Part shown: piece by piece, positions 16,150 to 23,258 of the stretch
How positions within the stretch are numbered: position 1 is the first letter of the stretch
How the letters are laid out: every line of letters starts with the position of its first letter
Assembly: GCA_009780445.1 (NCBI GenBank)
Contig: WRAA01000004.1
Coordinates: 1 to 23,258, forward strand
Source of the DNA: Defluviitaleaceae bacterium
GTDB taxonomy: Bacteria > Bacillota > Clostridia > Lachnospirales > WRAA01
Length of the DNA stretch: 23,258 nt
Direction of reading: 5' to 3'
Made by a program: the position numbers and the translations under genes
The notes under the pieces: model-generated
What the model was told of the DNA's origin: nothing
The model's database searches: none
The model's input: the letters and a program-made list of their open reading frames with translations, nothing else

Positions 16150-17289
16150 ATGCAGATACACGTGGTGCAACAAGGCGACAGCCTGTATTCCATCGGCAAG
16201 GAGTACGGCACGGACTATGCAACGCTGGCGCGGCAAAACGGCATCGACCCGCGGCAGACTTTGGTGATCGGCCAAACTATAGTGATCCCCGGCGAGAGCG
16301 ATCGGCTGGGCATTGTGGAGGTGAACGGCTATGCCTTCGCCAATATCGCGGAGGACGTCTTGGCCAAGACCCTGCCGCGGCTGACCTTCCTAAGCCTGTT
16401 CAGCTACGAAGTGCGCCCGGGCGGCGACCTTGTGCCGATAGCCGTGCCGGCGGCGGAGGACAGGGCGATCTCCGCGGCAATCGCCGCGCGGGTCATGCCG
16501 GCTCTTGTCCTCACAAACATAGGAACAAGCGGCAACTTCGAGGCCGACCTGGCGCACGCCATCATCAACGACGCGGCCGCGGTGGGCAAGCTGCTGGACA
16601 GCCTGACGGCCATCATGCACAGCAAGGGTTACGCCGGGCTTGACGTGGACTTCGAATATGTTCTGCCGGCGGACCGGGAGGCGTACACAAGCTTCCTCGA
16701 AACCTGCGCGGCGCGGATGGAGTCGCACGGCTTCTTCCTGTCCTGCGCGATCCCCGCCAAGGACGCCGACAACCCCGCCGACAGCCTCACCGGCGCCTAT
16801 GACTACGCCGCAATCGGCCAAATCGCCGACTATGTTACGCTCATGACCTATGAATGGGGCTATGCCGCCGGCCAGCCCATGGCCGTCGCGCCGATCAACA
16901 AGGTGGAGGACGTGCTGCGCTTCGCAACCGGCCTTATGCCCTCCGTCAAGATCCTGATGGGCATACCGAACTACGGCTACGACTGGCCAACCCCCGTGAC
17001 CCCCGCCACGCCCGGCAAGGCCATCGGCAACACCCGGGCCGTGGATCTGGCGCGTAAGTACAATCAGGCGATCAGCTTCGACGAGACCGCACAGACCCCA
17101 TTCTTCGAATACTGGCCAAACGCGCATACGCGCCACGAAGTATGGTTCGAGGACGCACGGAGCGCGCACGCCAAGCTCCTTATGGCGCACAAGTACAATC
17201 TGGCCGGTTTCAGCTATTGGACGATCAACCGCTACTGGCCGCAGAACTGGCTCCTGCTGGACGAAATGTACGATGTTGGCAAAGCATAG
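16150..17289 (+). CDS. LysM-GH18 N-acetylglucosaminidase, spore cortex hydrolase type (SleL/YaaH-like)
   Basis: A 379-aa protein with one N-terminal LysM domain (about 2-47, peptidoglycan binding; HVVQQGDSLYSIGKEYG) followed by a glycoside hydrolase 18 barrel. The catalytic motif is GLDVDFE (163-169), with D165, D167 and E169 all present. MTYEWGY (232-238) and the final FSYWTINR fit the family. There is no signal peptide, as in SleL/YaaH proteins deposited on spores from the mother cell. Those usually have two LysM repeats, so this one is shorter. It probably cleaves cortex muropeptides during germination. The SD is GAGGGGTAGG before ATG 16150. It is transcribed divergently from the mcs operon and closed by a terminator. 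Confidence 0.88.
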   Translation: MQIHVVQQGDSLYSIGKEYGTDYATLARQNGIDPRQTLVIGQTIVIPGESDRLGIVEVNGYAFANIAEDVLAKTLPRLTFLSLFSYEVRPGGDLVPIAVPAAEDRAISAAIAARVMPALVLTNIGTSGNFEADLAHAIINDAAAVGKLLDSLTAIMHSKGYAGLDVDFEYVLPADREAYTSFLETCAARMESHGFFLSCAIPAKDADNPADSLTGAYDYAAIGQIADYVTLMTYEWGYAAGQPMAVAPINKVEDVLRFATGLMPSVKILMGIPNYGYDWPTPVTPATPGKAIGNTRAVDLARKYNQAISFDETAQTPFFEYWPNAHTRHEVWFEDARSAHAKLLMAHKYNLAGFSYWTINRYWPQNWLLLDEMYDVGKA

Positions 17290-17304
17290 AGCATGTTCCA
17301 TTAA

Positions 17305-17336
17305 AAACGGCGACCCACAGACGTGAGCCGCCGTTT
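17305..17336 (+). terminator. Hairpin terminator after the LysM-GH18 gene
   Basis: AAACGGCG (17305-17312) pairs with CGCCGTTT (17329-17336) around a 16-nt loop with further CAC/GTG pairing. The A-run before and T-run after the stem suggest intrinsic termination, although the U tract is short. Confidence 0.65.
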
Positions 17337-17371
17337 CTACGTCAATTTACGGCAATTATATGAATATTTAT

Positions 17372-17400
17372 TTGATTTAGTGCCAAGGATGTGGTATGAT
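17372..17400 (+). promoter_or_regulatory. Promoter of the HD-GYP / hybrid kinase / dtd operon
   Basis: TTGATT (17372-17377) and TATGAT (17395-17400), spacer 17 nt, with TGG before the -10 (extended -10). It ends 29 nt before the HD-GYP start codon. Confidence 0.7.
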
Positions 17401-17429
17401 TGAGAGAAGTACAGTTGGCGAGGTGCCGT

Positions 17430-18467
17430 ATGCAAAAGACAATTTTCGTAGTGGACGATAGCGAGACAAACCTTTCCAGCGCCAAGGAGGCTCTCAAGGA
17501 GCATCACAGGGTCATGACCATGCCCTCGGCGGAGAAGATGTTCGCGCTTATTGATAAACGCACGCCGGATCTGATACTGCTCGATATCGAGATGCCCGTG
17601 ATGGACGGCTTCCAGGCTCTTACGCAACTGAAATCACAGCGTAAGTACGCCGACATCCCCGTGATCTTCCTAACGAGCATGACAAACGCTGATATCGAAG
17701 CGCGCGGCTTCCAGCTGGGCGTGATCGACTTCATCAACAAGCCGTTTTCCGCGCCCGTGCTGCTGAACCGCCTAAAGACCCACCTGGAGACAGACGAAAC
17801 AATACGCGCACGAACCGCGGAGCTGGAACACAAGACCAGGCAGCTGCAAACTCTGCAAAACGGCATACTCTCCGTGCTGGCCGGCATGGTGGAGGACCGC
17901 GACAAGACCACGGGCAACCACATCCTGCGCACGTCGGAGTATCTCGAGATCCTCATCGAAGGCATGAAGGTGCGCGGCGTGTATTCCGAAGAGCTTGACA
18001 ACCTTGACACCGGCCTGATTGTGTCGTCCGCGCGGTTGCACGATATCGGCAAGATCTCCATCCCCGACGCAATACTCAACAAGCCGAACAGGCTCACCGA
18101 CGCGGAGTTCGAGATCATGAAGACACACTGCACCTTCGGCGAACACGTGATCGACAAAATAGCAGAGCTGACAGACGACCAAGAGTTCCTGCACTATGCC
18201 AAGATCTTTGTAAAGTCGCACCACGAACACTGGGACGGCAACGGTTATCCCAACGGCCTGGAAGGCCACGGCATCCCCCTGCTGGGGCGCATAATGTCCG
18301 TGGTGGACGTGTACGACGCGCTTACGTCGGAACGCCCGTACAAGAAGGCCATGGACCAGGATCAATCCATGAACATTATCATGGAAAACGCCGGCACAAA
18401 GTTCGACCCGCTTATAACCGAGGTTTTCTGGGCAGTACGCGCAAGCATCAAGGAAGTTCGCGCATAA
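17430..18467 (+). CDS. Response regulator with HD-GYP c-di-GMP phosphodiesterase domain
   Basis: A 345-aa cytoplasmic protein. The receiver (1-120) has D9/D10, phospho-acceptor D52, T82 and K104. A coiled linker (120-145) leads to an HD-GYP domain (about 146-345) with H164, H204-D205 (the HD pair), K208, H264-H265, the GYP triad at 272-274 and D293. All metal ligands expected of an active c-di-GMP phosphodiesterase are present. ATG 17430 is chosen because the receiver fold starts there (MQKTIFVVDD) and GAGGTG lies upstream. The receiver is closely similar to the N-terminal receiver of the soluble kinase at 4056-7079, a likely duplication. It is first in an operon with the six-PAS hybrid kinase 19 bp downstream, which may control it through phosphotransfer (inference). 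Confidence 0.94.
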   Translation: MQKTIFVVDDSETNLSSAKEALKEHHRVMTMPSAEKMFALIDKRTPDLILLDIEMPVMDGFQALTQLKSQRKYADIPVIFLTSMTNADIEARGFQLGVIDFINKPFSAPVLLNRLKTHLETDETIRARTAELEHKTRQLQTLQNGILSVLAGMVEDRDKTTGNHILRTSEYLEILIEGMKVRGVYSEELDNLDTGLIVSSARLHDIGKISIPDAILNKPNRLTDAEFEIMKTHCTFGEHVIDKIAELTDDQEFLHYAKIFVKSHHEHWDGNGYPNGLEGHGIPLLGRIMSVVDVYDALTSERPYKKAMDQDQSMNIIMENAGTKFDPLITEVFWAVRASIKEVRA

Positions 18468-18486
18468 TTTTTGAGAAGGTGACTAT

Positions 18487-21400
18487 ATGAGTTTTGGCAA
18501 GGCATACTCTGCCGTAAACGCCGGCCGGCCCGTATTTGCGCCGGAAGAGCTGCTGGAGCGGCTGCCCGTGGCCTGCGGATGTTTTGACACCGACGGGCTT
18601 CTTGTCGCGGCAAACGCGAGGTGGCTGGCGATGTTCGGCTTCGAGAATGTGGAGGACTTTAACGTCTGTCTGCCGCCGACCCAGTCCTGCGGCAAGCCCA
18701 CGCGCGACTATCTGCGCCGCCACATAAGCCTTGCGCAGAGCAGGGACGGCCACACGTTCTTCTTGCAGACACCTATTCTGGAGCGTGTCGAGATCAGCCT
18801 GCAGAGCGAGGCGCACGGGCTTGTGGTGGCCTGCGCCTATGACGTAAGCATCCACATTGCCGAGCTTGAGACGGTGCTTGACGAAGTTCACGAAGCCGCC
18901 GAGACCACTGAAGTATTCCTGAATACGTCGCCCCTGGCGATCATCATGCGCGACCGGAACTTCAAGCCCGTAGACTGCAACCCCGCGGCGTTGGAGCTTT
19001 TCGAAGTGCGCGACAAGCAAAAGTTCCTGCGCGGTTTTGGCGGTTACGCGCCCAAGCTCCAGCCCTGCGGCACTCCTTCGCCGGAGCTTGCGGCCGCCCA
19101 CGCGCAAGCCGCCATAAAGCACGACAACTACCACTTCGAGTTCACCCACACGACCGCGTATGGCAAGAGTGTGCCGACGGATACCATTGTCACGCGCTGT
19201 ACGTACAACGGCGGCCAAATGTTTGCGACATATGTGCTGGATATGCGCCTTGCGATGAAGAGCCTGGAGATAGAGAACGACGCGGACAAGCGCGCCATGA
19301 TTATGATGGACGCTACGCCGCTGTCCTGCTTCATGGTGCGCCCCGTTGTTCCGGAACACGGTATGCCGGCCGTCGAAGCCATCGACTGCAACAACGCCGC
19401 CCTGGCACTGTTCGGCTTTGAAAGCAAGCAGGAGGCCGTAGACGGCTTCTTCAACCTCTTCCCCGGGCTGTATGCCGGCGACACCGCCGATTGCTACAAC
19501 ATCCTGCTGTCGTCCACCGCCGCGCTGGAAATGGGCTTCCACCGCTTTGAATACACTCACCGGAGTATGCGCGGCGAGATTATCCCCTGCGAAATCACGC
19601 TGGTGCGCGTAGACTACAAGGGTTCGTCCGTGCTGGCGTGTTACCAGAACGATCTGCGCGCCATCAAGGCATCTATGGAGCGCGAGCGGGAGACCAACGA
19701 GGTCTACGAGATCCTCATCAACTCCGCGCCGTTTATCATCAATGTGTGGGACGAAGCCCACAACCTTGTCAGCACCAGCGACGCGTCCATCTCGATATTC
19801 GGGCTGGACAGCCGTGCCGAGTACATGGAGCGTTTCCACAAGCTTATGCCGGAGTTTCAGCCGTGCGGCGGCCGGTCGGACGAACTTATCGTCACGCGGC
19901 TGAACGAAGCTCTGGAACACGGTTATGCCAATTTTGAGTGGATGCACACGACCATTTACAACGAACCGCTGCCGGCGGAAGTCACGCTGGTGCGCTTTCG
20001 CCGCCACAACGCCAACTTCCTTGTATCATACATGAACGACCAGCGCGGCATAAAGGCGGCTCTGGCAAAGGTTCACGAATCCTATGAAATGGCGCAGAGA
20101 TTCATAGACGCGGCGCCGTTCTTTGTCGAGATCTGGGACGACAACATCCGGCTTGTGGAGTGCAACCGCACAACGGCGGAGATGTTCGGCCTGTCCTCCA
20201 CCGAGGAATATATGCGCATCTTCAAGGATCTTTCGCCGGAATACCAGCCCTGCGGCACCCTGTCGTCGGAGAAGATCGTGGAAGTGATCGGCACGGCATT
20301 TCGCGAAGGCCGCAACGAGATCGAATGGATGCACATAGACCGCCACGGCAACCCATTCCCAACCAAGGTGATCTATGTGCGCCTGTGGCGCGGAGACAAG
20401 GATATCGTCGTGGGCTACAACATGGATCTCCGGCCGATAATGGCGGCCATGGACAAGGTCCAGGCATCCCTGGAGATGGCGCAGATGTTTATTGACGCCG
20501 CGCCGTTCTTTGTGGAGATCTGGGACGAAAGCCTGAACTTGGTGGAGTGCAACCGCACCGCGGCGGATCTCTTCGGCCTGAACGACACAGCGGAGTACAT
20601 GCGCATCTTCGACGAACTTTCGCCGGAGTACCAGCCCTGCGGCACGCCGTCCTCCGAGAAGATCGTCACCCTTATCGCCGAGGCGTTCCGCAAGGGGCGG
20701 CTTCGCACAGAGTGGACGCACCTCCTGCCGGACGGCCAGATCCTGCCCTGCGACGTAACCTATGTGCGGCTAAGGCGCGGAGACTCCAACATCATCGTCG
20801 GCTACAACATGGACATGCGCGAGACACGCCGCCGCGAGATCGCCGAACACGCCAACAAGGCCAAGAGCAACTTCCTAAGCACCATGAGCCACGAGATCCG
20901 CACGCCGATGAACGCCATCCTGGGCGTCACCGACATCCAGCTTATGAACCCCTACCTTGACGATGAAGTGAGGGACGCTTTCGACAAAATCTACGCTTCG
21001 GGAGACCTTCTGCTGAGCATCATCAACGATATCCTGGATCTTTCAAAAATAGAAGCCGGCAAGATGGACCTGATCATCAACAAGTATGAGGTGGCCAGCT
21101 TTGTCAGCGACATCGTACAGCTTAACATGATGCGCATAGGCAGCAAGCACATAGACTTCAACCTCGTGGTGGACGCGGATCTGCCGGCATACATCATGGG
21201 CGACGAGCTGCGCGTCAAGCAGATACTGAACAACCTGTTGTCCAATGCCTTCAAGTATACCGACCAGGGCAGCGTAACCCTGCACATATCCCACTGCGAC
21301 AGCAATACCAACGACAGTGAGGTTATCCTCGTATTTTCAATCATTGATACCGGCAAGGGTATGACACAGGAGCAGCTTGACAAGCTTTTTGACGAATATG

Positions 21401-22650
21401 CCCGCTTCACCGAAGGCACGGCGCGCGCCATAGAAGGCACCGGCCTTGGCATGAGCATCTGCCGCAACCTCATCAACATGATGAACGGTGAGATCTTCGT
21501 GGAGAGCGAGATTGACGTGGGTTCGTCCTTCACCGTACATCTGCCGCAGGGCAAGACCGACGGCGGCGTAATGGGCGAGGAAACCGCCGAGAATCTGCGC
21601 CGCTTCCGCGCGGACAATCGTTCGCAGATGAAGCGCGTGCAGATGACGCGGGAGGCCATGCCCTACGGCAGTGTGCTTATCGTGGACGATGTAGAGACGA
21701 ACATCTATGTGGCCAAGGGTCTGCTGGTGCCCTACGAGCTGAAGATCGACTGGGCATACAGCGGCGCGGCGGCCATCGAGAAGGTGCAGGAGGGGAATGT
21801 CTACGACATCATCTTCATGGATCACATGATGCCCGTGATGGACGGTATTGAGGCCACCAAGATCCTGCGCCGCATGGGCTACCACCACCCGATTGTCGCG
21901 CTGACGGCCAACGCGGTTGTCGGCCAGGCCGACGTGTTCCTGCTCAACGGCTTCGACGACTTTATCTCCAAGCCTATCGACGTGCGGCACCTTAACTCTG
22001 TGCTGAACAAGCTGGTGCGCGGCAGACACCCGCAGGAACTCTACGAAACACGCCGGCGCGAACCGGTACTGAGGGTCGCCGCGGATCCATCCCGGGCCGT
22101 GCCGATATTCTCCGACGCATTTGTGCGCGACGCTAAGAAGTCCATATCCGCGCTGGACGATATCATGCACTGCGAGGAACAACTCACGCCGGAGGAACTG
22201 CGCACCTACATCGTATACGTTCACGGTATGCGCAGTGCGCTGCTAAACGTCAAGAACCCGGATCTTTCCGAGGTAGCCGCAAGGCTTGAGGATCTTGGGC
22301 GGCAGAAGGACTTCACGGCGATTTTCTCCGAAACGCCGCCGTTTCTCACCGCGCTTCGCGCCTTCACCCAGCATCTGGAGTGGGAGAACCGGTCGCGCCA
22401 GCAGTTTAACAGCGTCAGCGAGGACGACATCCCCTTCCTGCACGAAAAGCTGCAAAGCATCAAGTTCGGCGCGGAAAACTACGACGAAAGCATCATCGAC
22501 AAGGCTCTCGAAAAGCTGGACAGCAAGACATGGACGCCCGAGACCAGCGCGCTTATCAACACAATTTCCAAGTGCCTCCTGCACAGCGACTTCGAGGATA
22601 TCGCCGAAGCAATAGACAAATTCTTAGCCAAGGGGGAGGCCGAAAATTAG
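18487..22650 (+). CDS. Six-PAS hybrid histidine kinase (PAS x6-HisKA-HATPase-REC-HPt)
   Basis: A 1387-aa cytoplasmic sensor kinase without membrane helices. Six PAS-like units span about 20-120, 143-255, 270-392, 407-520, 536-650 and 665-778. Units 2, 4, 5 and 6 carry QPCG (192, 458, 587, 716), unit 1 has QSCG and unit 3 lacks it. Units 5 and 6 are nearly identical, an apparent recent duplication. HisKA has H802 (MSHEIRTP); HATPase has N915/N916/N920, DTGKGM (954) and GTGLGM (984). The receiver has D1067/D1068, D1112, T1140 and K1162. An HPt-like domain has H1246, where the usual K is R (HGMRSALLN). A helical tail (1309-1387) resembles that of the membrane kinase at 551. The SD AGAAGGTGA precedes ATG 18487. 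Its stop overlaps the dtd start. Confidence 0.94.
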   Translation: MSFGKAYSAVNAGRPVFAPEELLERLPVACGCFDTDGLLVAANARWLAMFGFENVEDFNVCLPPTQSCGKPTRDYLRRHISLAQSRDGHTFFLQTPILERVEISLQSEAHGLVVACAYDVSIHIAELETVLDEVHEAAETTEVFLNTSPLAIIMRDRNFKPVDCNPAALELFEVRDKQKFLRGFGGYAPKLQPCGTPSPELAAAHAQAAIKHDNYHFEFTHTTAYGKSVPTDTIVTRCTYNGGQMFATYVLDMRLAMKSLEIENDADKRAMIMMDATPLSCFMVRPVVPEHGMPAVEAIDCNNAALALFGFESKQEAVDGFFNLFPGLYAGDTADCYNILLSSTAALEMGFHRFEYTHRSMRGEIIPCEITLVRVDYKGSSVLACYQNDLRAIKASMERERETNEVYEILINSAPFIINVWDEAHNLVSTSDASISIFGLDSRAEYMERFHKLMPEFQPCGGRSDELIVTRLNEALEHGYANFEWMHTTIYNEPLPAEVTLVRFRRHNANFLVSYMNDQRGIKAALAKVHESYEMAQRFIDAAPFFVEIWDDNIRLVECNRTTAEMFGLSSTEEYMRIFKDLSPEYQPCGTLSSEKIVEVIGTAFREGRNEIEWMHIDRHGNPFPTKVIYVRLWRGDKDIVVGYNMDLRPIMAAMDKVQASLEMAQMFIDAAPFFVEIWDESLNLVECNRTAADLFGLNDTAEYMRIFDELSPEYQPCGTPSSEKIVTLIAEAFRKGRLRTEWTHLLPDGQILPCDVTYVRLRRGDSNIIVGYNMDMRETRRREIAEHANKAKSNFLSTMSHEIRTPMNAILGVTDIQLMNPYLDDEVRDAFDKIYASGDLLLSIINDILDLSKIEAGKMDLIINKYEVASFVSDIVQLNMMRIGSKHIDFNLVVDADLPAYIMGDELRVKQILNNLLSNAFKYTDQGSVTLHISHCDSNTNDSEVILVFSIIDTGKGMTQEQLDKLFDEYARFTEGTARAIEGTGLGMSICRNLINMMNGEIFVESEIDVGSSFTVHLPQGKTDGGVMGEETAENLRRFRADNRSQMKRVQMTREAMPYGSVLIVDDVETNIYVAKGLLVPYELKIDWAYSGAAAIEKVQEGNVYDIIFMDHMMPVMDGIEATKILRRMGYHHPIVALTANAVVGQADVFLLNGFDDFISKPIDVRHLNSVLNKLVRGRHPQELYETRRREPVLRVAADPSRAVPIFSDAFVRDAKKSISALDDIMHCEEQLTPEELRTYIVYVHGMRSALLNVKNPDLSEVAARLEDLGRQKDFTAIFSETPPFLTALRAFTQHLEWENRSRQQFNSVSEDDIPFLHEKLQSIKFGAENYDESIIDKALEKLDSKTWTPETSALINTISKCLLHSDFEDIAEAIDKFLAKGEAEN
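20086..20826 (+). repeat. Tandem PAS5/PAS6 coding duplication
   Basis: Two consecutive units offset by exactly 129 codons (387 bp) encode residues 534-662 and 663-780 of the six-PAS kinase. Shared runs include IDAAPFFVEIWD, LVECNRT, LSPEYQPCGT and VGYNMD. The DNA is also alike over the first stretch, mostly differing at third positions, so the copies are recent relative to the other PAS units. Confidence 0.85.
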
Positions 22651-23098
22651 GAGCGTACTGCAACGGGTCTCCGAGGCCTGTGTTATTATCGACGGCAACA
22701 CCGTGGCGAGCATCGGGCGCGGCTTCCTTGTATTGCTTGGCGTAACCGCGTCCGACACGGAGCGCGACGCCGCCGCCATGGTCTGCAAGATCGCCAAGCT
22801 GCGCGTCTTTCCGGACGAACAGGGCAAGTCCAACCTTTCCGTCACTGATATCGGCGGCGAACTCTTGGTTGTGTCGCAGTTTACTCTCTACGCCGACACA
22901 CGCGGCGGCAACCGCCCAAGCTTCACCAATGCCGCGCCGCCCGAACACGCCAACGCGATCTACGAACACTTCGTGACCCACGCGCGCGCCAAGTTCCGCA
23001 AGGTGGAGACAGGCCGCTTCGGCGCGAAGATGGACGTGCGCCTGGCCAACGACGGCCCCTTCACCATCATCCTCGAAATGCCGCAAGAGGCTGTTTAA
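22646..23098 (+). CDS. dtd: D-aminoacyl-tRNA deacylase, apparent ATT start
   Basis: A 150-aa enzyme that removes D-amino acids (and Gly mischarged on tRNA-Ala) from tRNA. SQFTLYAD is at 77-84 with catalytic T80, and the Gly-cisPro segment NDGPFT at 135-140. The conserved N-terminus (M)RSVLQRVSEA aligns only if translation starts at ATT 22646. An in-frame TAG lies a few codons upstream and no ATG, GTG or TTG occurs before GTG 22703, which would delete the first strand. GGGGGAGG lies 6 nt before the ATT. With that start, SQFTL falls at 77-81 as in the E. coli enzyme. The ATT overlaps the kinase stop, suggesting coupling. The last codons (GAG GCT GTT TAA) are written by element E, so the natural C-terminus was probably slightly different. 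Confidence 0.93.
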   Translation: MRSVLQRVSEACVIIDGNTVASIGRGFLVLLGVTASDTERDAAAMVCKIAKLRVFPDEQGKSNLSVTDIGGELLVVSQFTLYADTRGGNRPSFTNAAPPEHANAIYEHFVTHARAKFRKVETGRFGAKMDVRLANDGPFTIILEMPQEAV

Positions 23099-23258
23099 TA
23101 TCTTTTTGCCGTTGGATTGACGAGTCAGTTTTTCGCCATTCCAGGAACCGCCGACGACGCGTACCCAACGGGTACGCTAGAATGCTGTGTGCCGGTGGCA
23201 CACGTTTAGCATCCGGAGCGTCAGCGCAGGAAAGAGGTGACGACGAAGGGCGGAAAAC
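23087..23258. repeat. Nested-palindrome element E (right end beyond window)
   Basis: It begins GAGGCTGTTTAATATC and matches element D at 88 of 94 positions up to 23180. It then carries 50 bp absent from D (23181-23230), with a hairpin of ATGCT, GTGTGCC, GGT, GGCACAC and AGCAT (23182-23212), and rejoins D at GGTGACGACGAAGGG (23236 on). The right inverted arm should lie beyond the window. Its left arm contains the dtd stop codon. Confidence 0.88.

Noticed and set aside
18448..20007. A 519-codon open frame antisense to the six-PAS kinase
   Set aside because: It is the mirror of a gene with clear PAS and kinase motifs; long antisense frames are expected at this GC content and the translation shows no domain.

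Overview
The window reads as a GC-rich, spore-forming-type Firmicute of the class Clostridia, probably an uncultured one. The evidence is an mcsA-mcsB-clpC arginine-phosphorylation/protease operon, a LysM-GH18 protein of the spore-cortex hydrolase (SleL/YaaH) type, strong AGGAGG-type ribosome binding sites, and long hybrid histidine kinases in the style of clostridial signalling proteins. The assignment rests on gene content only.

Left block (1-7154, minus strand): a promoter at 7154-7126 drives two hybrid kinases 19 bp apart. The first is soluble, REC-PAS-PAS-HisKA-HATPase-REC-HPt. The second is membrane-bound, with an extracytoplasmic sensor, a Cys-rich PAS, HisKA-HATPase-REC-HPt. Downstream, after a palindromic element, is the start of a GAF-domain protein cut off by the window edge. 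Next (7187-10112, plus): a promoter, a doubtful leader ORF, then tagaturonate reductase (uxaB-like) overlapping guanine deaminase (guaD).

Middle block (10083-11628): a 171-aa protein of unknown function with an internal helical repeat and a 59-aa protein that is 32% methionine (minus strand); a divergent promoter, a 191-bp palindromic element, tRNA-Trp(CCA) with a strong terminator, and a 50-aa single-pass membrane peptide (plus strand). Then clpC, mcsB and mcsA on the minus strand. No ctsR precedes mcsA. A sigma-A promoter and a heavily structured leader do.

Right block (16150-23258, plus): the LysM-GH18 hydrolase, a terminator, then a promoter-led operon of a REC-HD-GYP c-di-GMP phosphodiesterase, a 1387-aa hybrid kinase with six PAS repeats, and D-aminoacyl-tRNA deacylase (dtd), which apparently starts at ATT. 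The three hybrid kinases share the same kinase-REC-HPt-tail chassis, and one of them shares its N-terminal receiver type with the HD-GYP protein, so phosphotransfer ending in c-di-GMP breakdown is a plausible common output.

The most unusual feature is a set of 100-190 bp nested-palindrome elements: 455-550, 10949-11139, 11467-11628, 14108-14272, 15916-16058 and 23087 to the window end. At least four share a spaced central core (GCGTACC, GGTACGC, GACGACG) while their outer arms differ. One copy has gained a 50-bp segment containing a hairpin. Two supply the stop codon of the adjacent gene. Two lie almost exactly at the predicted transcription starts of tRNA-Trp and the mcs operon. They look like a miniature, non-autonomous mobile or structured-RNA family.
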